Shown here one piece after another: positions 11,760 to 24,169 of a stretch of DNA of 64,000 nucleotides. The notes beneath the pieces are model-generated. The model ran no database searches, had not been told where the DNA came from, and saw only the letters and a list, made by a program, of their open reading frames with translations. Position 1 is the first letter of the stretch. Each line of letters opens with the position of its first letter. Source of the DNA: Cyclina sinensis (lineage: Eukaryota; Mollusca; Bivalvia; Venerida; Veneridae). The translations under genes were made by a program, and so were the position numbers. Location of the stretch: assembly GCA_012932295.1 (NCBI GenBank), contig JAAONU010000019.1:17121908-17185907 (forward strand), read 5' to 3'.

Positions 11760-13045
11760 AGAAATGGTATTGACCTTAGATATTTTGCAAGGAACATCAT
11801 CTAGAGGTCCTCCTCTAACATTATTCAAATAATGCCACAGTGACTATTAATAGCCCTGTCCTGGGGTCACATGATTTTACATAGGATTATAAAGGAAATA
11901 CTTAAAAAACGTATGCCCCGGAGCTTAGATATCTTGTATGTTGCATTGTCTGGTGGACCTCTACCGAGATTGTTTAATTTATTCCCATTGGGTCAAAACT
12001 GATACCACTCAGGGGTCCTATTTGTGTAAAATGTTAAAACTTAAAAACTCTTCTTGTCTGAAATCACAAGGCCATGGGTAAGATATTTTGTATGTTGCAT
12101 TGTTTAGTAGTCATCTACCAAGAGTATTCAAATTATGTCCCTGGTGTCACAATTGGCCCCGCCCCGGGGATTTTATTTGTGTAAAAGATTAATATTTGAA
12201 AGATTTCTTCTTAGAAAGTGTAAGCTTTAGACCTTAGATATTTTGCACGGAACATTATCTAGAGGTGCTCTACCAATATTGTTCAAATTATGCCCTGGGT
12301 CATAACTGGTCCTGCCCCTGAGTCACATTGATTTTACACACGTTAATATAGGAATTACTTTAAAAATATTCTTGTCTTAAAACCTTAAGACCTTAGATAT
12401 TTGCATGACACACCATCTAAAGGTCCTCTACCAAGACTGTTCAAATTGTGCCCCTGGGGTTATCACTTTACGTAGGCTTATATAAGAATTACTGAAAATA
12501 GCCTTCTTTTCAGAAAGTGTATGCCCTAGAGCTTACGTATTTTGCATGTTGCATTATCTAGTCGACCTCTAACAAGTTTGATCAATTTATGCCCCTGGGT
12601 TCAAACTTTGCCCCGCCCAGGGAATCGTATTTGTGTAAAATAATCTTCTTGCGAGAAACCGTAAGATTTAGACCTCAGATGTTTTGCATGGAGCATCATC
12701 TTTAGGTCCTCTTCTAAGAATGTTCAAATAATGCTCCTGGGGTCATTAATGTTCCTGCCCCAGGGTTTCTTGATTTGACATAGGAACAACTTTTTGTCAG
12801 AAACTGTATGCCATAGAGCTTAGATATTTTTAATGTAACATTGTATAGAGAATACATACCAAGCATGTTCAAATTATGTCCCTGTAGTCAAAATTGGTCC
12901 TGCTCCAGGGTTCAATTTGCACACTTTATAAGATGTTCAAAAATCTTCAATACGAAACATGTTTTGCTTCTGTTTGCCCAACAGCAGACCTATAGGCAAA
13001 GTACTCAGGTGTGCGACCTAGGGCCATTACTGCGCTCTTGTTTTT
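11760..13045 (+). repeat. Tandem array of ~150-bp units, 3' part of the GGGCCAT...GCTCTTG repeat family
   Basis: About eight diverged units of roughly 145-160 bp recur, each carrying CTAGAGGTCCTCTACCAA, CAAATTATGCCCCTGGG and TTAGATATTTTGCATG. The array ends with ACTCAGGTGTGCGACCTAGGGCCATTACTGCGCTCTTG split across 12999-13040. That is a degraded form of the terminus seen at 44345-44380. It is the same family as 41666-44380 and 61517-62560, but older. The open frames inside (12841-13047, 13011-13217) are repeat translations. Confidence 0.7.
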
Positions 13046-13059
13046 GATTAAACCAATTT

Positions 13060-14150
13060 TCCTTCTACATAAACAGTTTCATATAGTATTTTACACTCTA
13101 TGTCACTATTATTTTCTGATTCTAATATTGCCTTATTTACACAGTACTTTGAAAAACAGACACTCATTTTCACGATATGCGGTGAAAAAAACCTTTTCTT
13201 TCTTAATATCAGTATAAGACATGTAGTTTCTCTTTTGAATTTTGCTTTCTAAATGCATTTGAAAAGTCACTGTATTAGAAAATTATTTTGTGCGCATTAG
13301 TTTCATTACAACGCATATTTAACTTGTTTAACATTCCTATTGTCTGTGCCTTTGAATAATAGTTATAGATAATATTATGAATATTATGAATATAATAGAC
13401 GTTTTATAATATTTTGACGCAATGTCTGTTTATTTTGTCCTGTTTTTCTCTTAAACAGAAGTGCTCTTTTTATATACATTCAATGTTTTGGAGAAAACTG
13501 AATGAAAAATAACACCAAAGAAACATTACATTTAGTCAAACCTTCAGAAGCATCGAATAATATGCAAGTTAAGTTGATAATTTTCAATAGCTCGTTCAAA
13601 TAAACGTAGGCATTTCTTTGCATTTCTGCGGGCTATTGCCACCTTTACATTTCAGAATGTTTGAAGCTTAAAGCTAAATATAGCTACCTGTATTTCAATT
13701 TGCGTGTTTTGAAGAAATTTATTTGAGTGTTTTCCAATATATACACTAGATTTCACTCTAAAAATGATCGTTTGTTTTTATTTGAAGAGGGCGTTATTTA
13801 AACAGGAAGTTATTTGAAGAAATATCAGTTTACTACCTCCATTTATCATGTAAAATGACAGTGCGTAGAATATTTATATAGACACATGTTCCCTTTTGCA
13901 CTTTTCAGGAAACATTTTTGAATGTCTTTTATTTGAGCATACATAATATAACCAATTATTCATTATCTAAGTTATATCGAACAGAACTGCTCCTTTTCAC
14001 AGTTAATGGTTGTCTGATGTTAAATCTGTGTTATTTCGACTTTTAATATTATTTAATGTATCGTCTTTATTGATGAAATCAAAAAGGTTTAGTATAAAAT
14101 TGCATGATTCATGAAACAATATTATATTCAAACAGCTGGTGCAATCCATG
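13060..14150 (+). repeat. Orphan copy of the gene 3' flank
   Basis: This resembles 10030-11740 downstream of copy 1 but lacks any coding exon and the minisatellite. Matching pieces include TTACACAG.ACTTTGA, GCGGT(G/T)AAAA, TTAGACATGTAG / AAGACATGTAG, GAAATTTATTTGAG, AATATATACA..AGATTTCAC, AACAGGAAGTTATTTGAAGAAAT and AACAGCTGGTGCAAT. It indicates a further duplicated unit whose coding part was lost, with the tandem-unit repeat (11760-13045) inserted at the junction. Confidence 0.55.
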
Positions 14151-14159
14151 AAGGTGATT

Positions 14160-15810
14160 AATACCAGCAAAATTTTGCTACGTCTGTCCCTGTATGTCCC
14201 TAGTTAGTGAGCGAACACAAGTGAAGACGAAGTGGTTACTGAAATTTGAAAGGTAAAAAAGGCAGTTTTATTAAACCATATTATTGAAGGGAAATCATTG
14301 CTGCATTAAAGAATAAAGGTATGAAACAGTCGGATACCAGTACAGTGTAGTGTAATGGTGGAAAATGTCATTTTGTAGTTAACTCTGAAAGGCTTTTTCA
14401 TAAATAATTTATTAGGTGTCAAAATTCAATAGTGCATTCGTCGTCAGGCAATACATTAGTCCAGTCTACATACTTAATTATTTGTCTGGCATATGACAGA
14501 ATTATGTTATATGTCGGAAATACATGTACTTCATGACATGCTTATTGCCTGAAGACTTGGTTATACTTCTATATAAATCGAATCATCTAGACAGTAAAGG
14601 GGAGCAGCTACGAGAGAAGATAAGGGTGGAAGCCTCCACCATGCCGGAATCTGCTGCACCGGCACTTATAGGTACTAGCTTCGTTAAACCTTATTGGCTA
14701 ATATTTACAATGGCATTCTGTCCGGCTGCGACATGTTTAAGCTTTTAAATAGTGGAGAGAGCTTTTACAATTGGTATATGTTTGGAAAACTTAAAACAAG
14801 AAATTACTTACTAAATAAGAACTTGGAAACAGAAATGGTGTTGTTTGAGATTTACAGACTACTCTTCATGGCCATTTCCCCACGACTACACTACAACAGT
14901 TATAATTTAGCTGATTATGATTATCATTACATTTACAATTATAGTTTTACAGTCCCTTTTGATATCGGTTGAAGATATGTAAGTCTTTGTCTTATTTGTT
15001 TCACAGGAGTACGGCTCATTGAATGTTCAGAAAATAAGTTTCGGATAACCTAAAACATACATCCAATGTCAAAAATTAATCCTAAGTCCACTCTCATTAC
15101 ACTATACACTATTATAAAGACAAGGGTAACAACTCCCACAGGAAGGCGTCTACACCCAAGCAGAGTTTTTGCCTCGTAGTTTTTTTAAATGATGGAAAAT
15201 AACCTAAAAGTAAGTATGCATCATGTAGCCCAATAATTTAGCTATCAAATCGGAGTAAAATTTTGTTATCCGTCTTATACTTTACGAGAACTGACCGCCG
15301 AAATCACACAAAAGTGTTTATTTATCTGATTTACCGATCGACTGTGGCTACGCAGTAAGCACACACTTATGCTACCGTGGCAATCGTTAACGGTAATATC
15401 TCAAGCTTTTATAATGCCTAGCAATATAATTACGAGTGGAACCATTCATCACAGATATCACAGCCAATCATTAGTTCTATTTTATCGGCTTGCCTTTTTC
15501 AGCTTTGGCAAATCCAAACCATTCACCAGTTTCACACTGATACAGAAAACAAACCAATGCTATACATGCATATCACAATGACAAGAAGGCAGATATTTGA
15601 AACAAACTTCAAACCTAGAACCTAGTTGAAATGTGGCAAGTTGCTTTCAAATTTGAGTTTCTTAAATACAAAATCAATAACTGGATTTATTAGGTTTATA
15701 TTATTTAAAGTGTGTCATGATATAACTGGCGGAAATTCACGAATATATCAAAAACATTTAATAAAACTGTAAAGTCCCATTGTTTTCATATTCTTATTAT
15801 CATATCTGGA
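14160..15810. other. Intergenic DNA
   Basis: Nothing is recognised. Open frames at 14524-14748, 14694-14972 and 15369-15581 overlap one another, are shorter than 95 codons and show no domain. Confidence 0.45.
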
Positions 15811-16379
15811 GAGTATTGTACACCGTGTCCAATCGTTACAATTGGAAGGAGGATTTGTAACGCATCCGCAGTCGTGTATTTCAGGGATTTAGGAAGGGGT
15901 GATGTAAATATTTTCCTCATTATTTCTTCGTTTTTTCTGTCTGGTTTTTGTTTAATAGTCTAAGATGACCTTCAATCAATGTAGATTCTTGCTCCAAAAC
16001 TGTTTTGTCTCAGAACTTTGCTATTTTCAAGATCATTCAGGAAAACCTAGCGTTAGAAAGAAAAACGCTTGATTTTAGCACGATGTTTTGAAGATTTCTT
16101 GACATAAACGTATCAAACAACTTTATATTTTGTTTGGTTTACAAGAATTTCATAGTAAAAATTGATTGAAATATAAACTTTTTCCCTGCGTTTCCAATTA
16201 AATACTGATATAATCGTTTTTGCTAACGAAACACATGTAACGTAGGCGCAGTTATTTTTGTGACGCACGCGGAGCAAGGATTCAACAACTTTCAATTACC
16301 TTTTCTCACCGTATTTGACCAAATAAAAAATAACTAGATATATTTATAAAGCGTTAAGAAATATTCATATACCTGAGAT

Positions 16380-17290
16380 TAATAGAAAGAATTTGCCAGT
16401 ATGCAATGTATTTACTTTTAAAGCTAGAGAGATTTTCAGCCTAATGAGACTGGAATGAGTTCCAGTTTTTAGTTCCAGAATATTCAAAACTTTTCCTAAA
16501 AAACTGTTCTTAGCTTTGGGACATGCAAGTTCAGTTTTGAGCCTATTGATCTGATATCCATAGTGTGTATATTATATACTTGTGGTAAGTATTGGGGACA
16601 GATATGTTAAATATAAAGTCAATCCTCCCATAACGTCACCTCCCACGAACGGCATCCTCTTTATAACTATATTTTGATTCCCGCCCCCGCATTGGAAATC
16701 TGTGTATTTTCACCTCTCTCGAGCTACACCTCTCCCAAACGAGCATCACGTTACTTTTTCTCCTTAATGACAAATGAAAATCTCCCATGAATGCCCCAAA
16801 AATAATCAGTGAGTTGTATATATCCGGGATTTCCCAAAAATATTAAATAGGTATTTTCAGCGCATGTGCGCATGTATTATGTCAAAAATCATAAAGTTGC
16901 TAACAACCTGCGGTTTTAAATTAAACAAACATGAAATACCTGCGTGAAATGATTAAGCAATTTGTTTGTCAACTTGCAGGTATTCTTATTATGGATGTGC
17001 AAGGTTGTTTGTTAAATCACCCAAAAATAGCAGACATTGAATGTGAGAATTCACAGCTCATTAAAACTGAATACAGCAATATAGTAATCTGCAGTTTGAA
17101 TCGTGAATGCTCTGTTGAGTTTTATGTATGGTAATACTTATACTCTGCTTTTTCCAAACCATTAAAATATGTTATCTCTGCTTGTGCATCCGCGTCATGC
17201 ATCACAAAAACAAGATTTCTGTGAAATCAAATTTAAAAGGTGCAATGTTTAGACTTAGTTAAGACTCATTTATTTTACATCGATTGCGAT
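16380..17290. other. Interior of the foldback element, left part
   Basis: Unique-looking AT-rich sequence. The frame at 16931-17134 (67 codons) starts with ATG but has no family resemblance. No transposase motif is seen on either strand. Confidence 0.4.
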
Positions 17291-17298
17291 ACAAGTTC

Positions 17299-17470
17299 TT
17301 ACAACTTAGAATCACCACGCTCGATGACTGCTTCCTGGGTTCCACACCAGTATTCGCGCCGAGGTGAGGAATGTGAAGATCGTGAGAGAATCTCGCCTCT
17401 GACGGGATTCGACCCCGCGACCTCCGGATCCGGAGCCCTGCGCTCTACCCCTGGACCAAGGTGGCTCCTC
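17299..17470 (-). mobile_element. tRNA-derived SINE-like segment inside the foldback element
   Basis: On the minus strand, GCCACCT (17465-17459) opens a tRNA-like fold. Box A TGGTCCAGGGG is at 17458-17448 and box B GGTCGAATCCC at 17414-17404, one base off the consensus. The T-arm GCGGG/CCCGT pairs, but the acceptor stem pairs only in part. The anticodon region contains the palindrome CTCCGGATCCGGAG; a CCG (Arg) reading is possible but uncertain. About 100 bp of non-tRNA sequence follows (GGAACCCAGGAAGCAGTC, ATCGAGCGTGGTGATTCT), the layout of a SINE body. It is more likely a SINE or pseudogene than a working tRNA. Confidence 0.6.
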
Positions 17471-17932
17471 AAGGAGTGTAAAAGATAAATTTGATGAAGA
17501 TTTTTAATAAAATCAAATGTAAATAAAGAAAGCTTTTTAAGGAAGCAGATTCTCGGCTTAAGCATGACGTCATTCTAGCCATTAACCAATCAGATAACAG
17601 TAACTAACTAATTTAAGCATTCGGTTGTCGATCGTTACTCGGACTTTATCGTTAGAGCCTATTTGACTTTAAAGTCGTTTGTTATGAAACCTAACAACTT
17701 TGATTGATTAGAATCGTTACAAATTCACTTATCAGGCCATAGGTCTTGGAAATTTAGACAGTTTCTTTTGTTATATGTTCTAGTTTTTGTAATTTTTAAT
17801 CTTGAAGTTACATATAGCTTAACGATAAAATCCGAGTTACACCCAAGTACGGATATACTACCTTTAAAAAGTACCCGGATGTGTAAAGCCGAGAATTGGC
17901 TCTAGTCATCCTATTTAATTGTAAAGCATTAT

Positions 17933-18230
17933 CACCGTGTCCAATCTTTACAATTGGGAGGAGGATTTGTAACGGATCTGCACTCGTGTATTTCAGGATT
18001 TACGAAGGGGTGATGTAAAATTTTTCCTCGTTATTTCTTCATTTTTTCTGTCTGGTTTATGTTTAATAGTCTAAGATGACCTTTAATCAATGTAGATTCT
18101 TGCTCAGTTTTTTTTTTGTCTCAGAACTTTGCCATTTTCAAGATCATTCAGGAAAACCTAGCGTTAGAAAGAAAAACGCTTGATTTTAGCACGATATTTT
18201 GAAGATTTCTTGACATAAACGTATGACGAC
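17933..18230 (+). repeat. Third, diverged partial copy of the foldback arm
   Basis: It starts CACCGTGTCCAATCTTTACA and follows the first ~300 bp of the outer left arm in the same direction, with many single-base differences and small indels. It breaks off at CATAAACGTATGACGACTTT, just before the right inverted arm. It may be the remnant of an earlier element into which the present one rearranged. Confidence 0.75.
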
Positions 18231-18779
18231 TTTATTAAAAATATTAAATACATCTAGTTATTTGTTATTTGGTCAAATACGGTGAGAAAAGGTAATTGAA
18301 AGTTGTTGAATCCTTGCTCCGCGTGCGTCACAAAAATAACTGCGCCTACGTTACATGTGTTTCGTTAGCAAAAACGATTATATCAGTATTTAATTGGAAA
18401 CGCAGGGAAAAAGTTTAAATTAGAATCAATTTTTACTATGAAATTCTGGTAAACCAAACAAAATATAAAGTTGTTTGATACGTTTATGTCAAGAAATCTT
18501 CAAAACATCGTGCTAAAATCAAGCGTTTTTCTTTCTAACGCTAGGTTTTCCTGAATGATCTTGAAAATAGCAAAGTTCTGAGACAAAACAGTTTTGGAGC
18601 AAGAATCTACATTGATTGAAGGTCATCTTAGACCATTAAACAAAAACCAGACAGAAAAAATGAAGAAATAATGAGGAAAATATTTACATCACCCCTTCCT
18701 AAATCCCTGAAATACACGACTGCGGATGCGTTACAAATCCTCCTTCAAATTGTAACGATTGGACACGGTGATTGTAGCA

Positions 18780-19100
18780 AAAAGTCTATATATCATTCAA
18801 CACACGTGGTTCTTACATGAAAACATAATAAAATGTTCCGGAACTAAATATTCAGCTGCTGTATTTAAAAAGTCTTAGTTATTATTTCTGCATATGCCAC
18901 TAACTTATCTGAAATTTACAAACCTTATCTAATCAATTTATTTACTTTGGTGTGATTTTCATATGATAGAGATGCAAAGAAGTATTGTAATAATTCAGAC
19001 AGCCCAAATATAGCTTTATACCCTTCACATCACATGTCAATGACCTTCAACAATACTTTCCCATTATACTAAAATTTCAGAGGTGAAATAGGTACTTTTT
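18780..19100. other. Intergenic AT-rich DNA
   Basis: Nothing is recognised between the right foldback arm and the minus-strand coding fragment. Confidence 0.4.
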
Positions 19101-19109
19101 TTCTTGTTA

Positions 19110-19670
19110 CTATTTACTTCCCTTTCCGGTTGACTTCCTTGTAGCAGGCGGTGCTTGAACTGGTTCATTCACAGCTCTGTCATCAGAACCTGTAGCTACA
19201 CTACACTCAGCAACACAACTAGCAACAGACTGGGTGCAATCTACTGATTCAATAGTTTTTCGTTTTGTTTGTTTTGGTTTGTCTGTAATGTTTGTATCAA
19301 GTGTAGCTACCAATTGATTCGCCTGCTTTGATATCTGTATCTGTTTTCTATGGGCCATAGTTTTTTCAACACGATTACTTGATTTTAAGTCTCTTCTGAA
19401 CTGCGCAAATAACACCATTAGAAACTTTTTCACAACTTCAATGGACATGTTTTATTTATATATTTGTCTCTTAAATCTTTATTTTGCACAAACTTTGTTA
19501 AAGCACATCTTTTTACACTGCTTGCATTAAATCCATGGGATATCTTATTCATAAAATCCATGCACAGATTTTTGTTACTTGACAACTGATTCAAACTGTA
19601 TGTAAATATCTCTTTACCATACTTTCTCAGGTTTTCTGATACCAACAGCTTTAAGCATGCTTCAAATAAC
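19110..19670 (-). pseudogene. Unrecognised coding fragment, two overlapping frames behind a splice acceptor
   Basis: On the minus strand a pyrimidine tract ending TTTTCTACTAG (just before 19670) opens a frame beginning LFEACLKLLVSENLRKYGKE. It runs to a stop at 19430 (KTCPLKL*). A second frame, MSIEVVKKFLMVLFAQFRRD..., starts at the ATG at 19448, overlaps the first by 19 nt and ends at 19110. Its tail is Lys/Ser/Thr-rich (KPKQTKRKTIES...TGKGSK). The amino-acid composition looks protein-like, unlike neighbouring random frames. A +1/-1 shift would join them, which suggests one exon of a decayed gene or the C-terminus of a transposon protein. I cannot name the family. Confidence 0.35.
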
Positions 19671-19679
19671 CTAGTAGAA

Positions 19680-20770
19680 AAGGAAAATACAAGTTAAACT
19701 CCTAAACAAATTCTATCTTCTGTTTACATCTAAAAGTGTTGCTGCTTCAGTTGTGCTAGCTTTGACAGCTTATTCTTCTTCCTTCATTAAATTCATAATT
19801 GCTAATAACAAATCACATTCTTTATAATTGACTGACTGTTGCTGGGTTCTGAAGAGCGATTTGTTGCCTTTTTCGTGGTCTAACAGTGTCTTAATTTGGC
19901 TTCACAATAACCACTTACATATCAGATCCGTGCTATTGCCTCTGTTTTAAAAAATCTTTTGCTAAGATTTCGATTCTAATATTGGTACACATAAGTTTTC
20001 TGTTTGAACATGTAGATTAAAGCAAATGTGCATGTTATTATCTGTGAAAGATTCATTTGTGTAATTAAACATTCCAAGACAATTCATTTTATACTAGTAC
20101 TAGTATAATTCACTTTATACTAGTAATCCTGGCTTGACAAGAGGTGCTTCATTTTATAACATAAAAGGCTGATAACTCTTTCGGTGAGACTGATCTTGGT
20201 TCTGATATGTTTAATTCTTTTATAATGTCAGATAGGACTGAAAACTCTTTTTTACAAAATGTTTAAACATAATCTATCGGTAAACTTTCAATAATTTGAC
20301 TGGTGTTTATAGACTCTCTGACTGCTTTGGTGACCTTTAATTCATCTATTACTGCAACACAACTGGTCTCACTCAGCAATGTTACATTAGTAGTGTCCAA
20401 GTCTACAGCCTTCATACTGGTACTGATGTTCTACATCTGAGTCCAAGTAATCTAAATGTATGTGTAATTGGCATTCAGCATCAGTCAGAGACTGTGTCTC
20501 ATTCCTAGTACAAACACAATGGAGATATTTTGGTCTAGAAGTTTTTTTTTTTTCATAATATAAATGTTTAATAAAAGGAATATTTCTTCATGAAAACTAC
20601 TAAATAGACCTTCTCTTAAGAAAACAAAAGCTTGTCAGAGACAAAGCAACAGTCCCATACAGGTGCAATGTCCATCTCCCTAACTCCAACCCATATGTGG
20701 AAATTGACTAAAGGATTTGTCTGAGACATGCATAATCTCCATATGATCCTCTATCCATGTACAAAGTATC
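19680..20770. other. Intergenic DNA with a 20-bp palindrome
   Basis: No gene is recognised. A perfect palindrome with half-site TTATACTAGT lies at 20089-20108, and half of it (TTATACTAGTAA) repeats about 15 bp downstream. Confidence 0.4.
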
Positions 20771-20779
20771 ATCAAAGAA

Positions 20780-21564
20780 GAAAACGTCATAGGTCAAGGT
20801 CATTTAGAGGTTAAGGTCACAGAAATATATGTTGTTGAAAAGGTTTTATCGAAGGAGTTGTTGTGACCAAGTTTGAAGTAATTTTGTTCAGAAATAAGGA
20901 AATTATGGCCAAACTTATAGTTTTTGGACAAGAAAACTTTAAAGATAAAGGTCATTCAGAGGTCAAGGTCACAGAAATGTACTTCATTGGAATGGTCTTG
21001 TCCAAGGTATTGTTGTGGAAGTTTGAAGTAATTCCATTCAGTGGTGAGGAAAATATGTCCAATGGTAAAGTTTTCGGAGGAAATGACTGATAAACTGATG
21101 ATAATTCGAACAATTTAGGTGCTAGAATTATGAACCTTGTCACATATGATGTGGCTGATGATAAGAAACCAATATTTAAAGTTTTAAGTAGAGACATTAA
21201 GAAATAATGAAGTTATATACAAAAGTTCCTCCTTTAGATTCATAAAAAATAAGGTGGATATTCTCCATACTGCCACTTACCCATATTTCAAGTTTCATGA
21301 AACATTTGAAGTACTTTCTGAGTTATCACAAATATTGCTATATTTGCAATATTTTAAGGGTATTTGTTGCCATAGCAACCAGATTTTTCAACATAGGAAG
21401 AAAAAAATTGCCGTGTATAATCTCCAATACTGCCTTCTATCCATATATCAAGTTTCATAAAAATATTTTCAGTACTTTATGCGTTATCTCGGGATCCAGT
21501 TTTGGCGGACTGACGGAAGGAGTGTAAACCTATAGTCCCCTCCGGTGAAACCGGTAGGGGACTA
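20780..21564 (+). repeat. Mollusc-type tandem repeat ending in hairpin TAGTCCCC...GGGGACTA, copy 1
   Basis: Units of about 160 bp share GGTCAAGGTCA(T/C), GAGGT(T/C)AAGGTCACAGAAAT and GTTTGAAGTAATT. The element ends with GACTGACGGAAGGAGTG and then a hairpin at 21533-21564 (TAGTCCCCTCCGGT, loop, ACCGGTAGGGGACTA). It is non-coding; the frames at 20863-21090 and 21297-21527 are repeat translations. The same terminus closes the next element at 22619. Confidence 0.65.
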
Positions 21565-21589
21565 AAAACGGTCGCAAAACTAGAATTTT

Positions 21590-22619
21590 GTCACAGATGG
21601 TGACTAATTCTCCGCACTGCCTTGTCACAGGATGGTAGCCCAGTTGGAACAAGTTGCACATAATCTTTAATACGAAGTTTCTACTATCATCTGACCTTGA
21701 CCTCTGTTGAAAACAAATGGAAAACTAGTCCCTAATGTTTAAATTTTCTCATTATCACTATGTCTAACTTATGTTTCAACTTTACTTTATTCTCAGTAAA
21801 TTTGTTGGAAAAGTTCCAAGTACTTCAAAAGTGATCTCTGGATACAGTTTTTAGGGAAAGACAAATGTACCAAATTTTTCAACATAGGAAGAAAAACATT
21901 TAAAGTTCAAGGATGATAATTCTGACAATTTAGGTGCTAGAATTATGAACATTGTCACATATGATGTGGGTAATGATAAGAAACCAATATTTAAAGTTTT
22001 AAGTAGAGACATTAAGAAATAATGAAGTTATATACAAAAAAAACATTTTTTCATAAAAATTCTAAGTTCAAGGGGGATAAATCTAATAATTTTGGAGCTA
22101 GAGTTGTGAACCTTGAGGTGCATTATCTTCATACTGTCACCTATCCATACTTCATGTTTTCTTAAAATATTTTCAGTACTTTTTGAGTTTAAAAACAAAC
22201 ATTTTATTCATGAAAATTCTAAGTTTAAGGGGGATAATTCTAATAATTTTTGTGCTAGAGTTGTGAACCTTGAGATGCATTATTTCAATACTATCACCTA
22301 CCCATATTTTATGTTTCATAGAATTATTCTTAGAACTGTTTGAGCTATTACAAATATTGTTATATTTGCCATATTTTAAGTATATTTGTTCCTATAGCAA
22401 CAAACATTTTCAACATATGAAGAAAAAAAGACGTGCATAATCTCCAGACTGCCATCTACCCATATTTCAAGTTTCATTAAAATGTTTTCAGTACTCTTTG
22501 CATTATCACGGGATCCAGTTTTTGTGACGGAAAGACAGACTGACGGACGGACCGACTGACGGACGGACGGACGGAGGGTAAACCTATAGTCCCCCTCCGG
22601 TTAAGGCGGTAGGGGACTA
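21590..22619 (+). repeat. Second copy of the hairpin-ended repeat family
   Basis: The phrase GGTGCTAGAATTATGAAC recurs at 21118 and 21930. AACCTTGAG(G/A)TGCATTAT occurs at 22110 and 22265, and TTCAACATAGGAAGAAAAA at about 21390 and 21880. The element finishes with a (GACG)n run at 22525-22577 and a hairpin at 22587-22619 (TAGTCCCCCTCCGG...GGCGGTAGGGGACTA). The phrase order is partly scrambled, suggesting unequal exchange. Confidence 0.65.
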
Positions 22620-24150
22620 ATAAAATTATACAGATTGACAGTCTTATAAAAGAATAGAAGGATGTATTGGGGAATTTAGAAGGATCGTTTTTCAATATAA
22701 ATCTGTAACATATATGATACATCTTTTATATTAAATTTATACCCTGTTTGGAAGCTTGGACCAATATATAAATTAGCAAAAACGTATAATACAATATAAA
22801 AAGAAAATGACTATCCATATATTTTGGGGGCATTTTGAGGAGGGACCATTTTTCAGTATTCAGTCATAAATATATCTTACTTTTAAATCACAGTTGAAAT
22901 GGTTTGGATATAGTAAACCAAGACATAACTTTGCATAAACATACAATATTCTGCTTGTTTGCACCATTGCAAAAAAAACTTAAATCTCTGTTAAGATATA
23001 GAACTGTCAAGATCAGTTATAACAACAATGTTTCATATCACTGAAAATTGGAAAACTGACAAAAGTACTGACTGTTCCAGAATATTGTGGTCCATATCAT
23101 GAAATAAAGTGTATCAGTTCACCAACCAGTACAGTGCCTCTATTGTGTACCAAAATACAAAATTACCTCAAGAGGACTTCAAAAGACTATTTACTAGTGC
23201 AAGTGAATAGATGTTAGATCTGCTCTTAGATCAGGCGAAAAATTGCAAAAGAAGTCCAATCTGGCAGAATATGGAATAAAAAAGTTATTTCCATTAGTCT
23301 ACAACTCTATTCTAGGACTCCACGTTGATATAAATCTCTAAAGTAACATTTTGTCAGCAGAGGTCAACATACCATGGAGCTAACACCAATCCAAGGATAA
23401 ATCAATATAGCAAAGCTCAGAATAGCAAAATTGTTGGCCAGAGTTCTATTTTCAGGAAAGCAACTGCTTCCAGATGTAAAGAAAACACAATGCCCTATGG
23501 TATGCTTGCAAATAAATCACTGTAAAAAAGGAGAACTGAAACCAACAAGACTAACAGTGATATTTTACAGAAGAAAACCAAGACAAAATGCTTCAGAAAA
23601 GTAAGAAAAAAACTCTAAATATTTTGTATTAGGTCATCAGACTGAATAAAATAAAATAGTAATCACCTTTTGCGGTTTCTGCAGCAGCTTTTATCAAATG
23701 CAAAGTTTTTTTTTGCTAGAAATTCTAACACTTTTAACGGTGGACCTATGCATTGTTTATACAGCCTCCTTACCGCAATGTTTCGCTTCTATTTGCGAAT
23801 GCATTTTTAAAATTTTACTATATCATTTTGGCAAATAAAACCATTGAAAAATCTGGAAACTTCAAACATGTTTTAAACCATCTACATTCTCATGTTGGAT
23901 CATACAGCCCATCCTCAATACCTGTCAATCTGTGTACTGTAGTGGTCTGAAAGAAATTAAATAGTCTTAAAATGCATTTTTATCTATTTAATAATCTTGG
24001 TCAGGAGAAAATATTGTGTTTTCAAGTTATTCTAATAAATTTATTTTGAGCTTCTTTCTGCTCAAGGTAATTTCACACATTATTTTTCAGTACCAACTAG
24101 ATGTCATCATTTGACCTGAGAAGCCACTGTACTTTCTCCTATAATTTGGA
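22620..24150. other. Intergenic DNA
   Basis: AT-rich, with no recognised gene or repeat terminus. The 65-codon frame at 23753-23950 has no family features. Confidence 0.4.
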
Positions 24151-24169
24151 AAAGGGAAATTCTACAAAA

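Larger units (their letters stand above)
15821..18770. mobile_element. 2,950-bp foldback transposon with ~527-bp inverted arms
   Basis: The left arm 15821-16347 is inverted at 18244-18770. Both ends begin CACCGTGTCCAATCGTTACA and the arms appear almost identical for about 527 bp. The element is flanked on both sides by ATTGTA (15815-15820 and 18771-18776), a 6-bp target duplication, so both ends are exact. No transposase frame lies inside, so it looks non-autonomous. A third, visibly more diverged partial copy of the arm lies inside in direct orientation at 17933-18230, forming an inner head-to-head palindrome with the right arm. The interior also holds a tRNA-derived segment. The superfamily is unknown: 6-bp duplications and long arms do not match Tc1, hAT or CACTA. 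Confidence 0.8.

Noticed and set aside
17299..17565. 88-codon minus-strand frame and 82-codon plus-strand frame as a gene
   Set aside because: Both are translations of the tRNA-derived segment (GSNPVRGEI is the usual read-through of a T-arm).
21533..22619. Calling the hairpin-ended repeats Helitrons
   Set aside because: A hairpin near CTAA is suggestive, but no 5' TC end, A/T insertion site or Rep/helicase could be shown.
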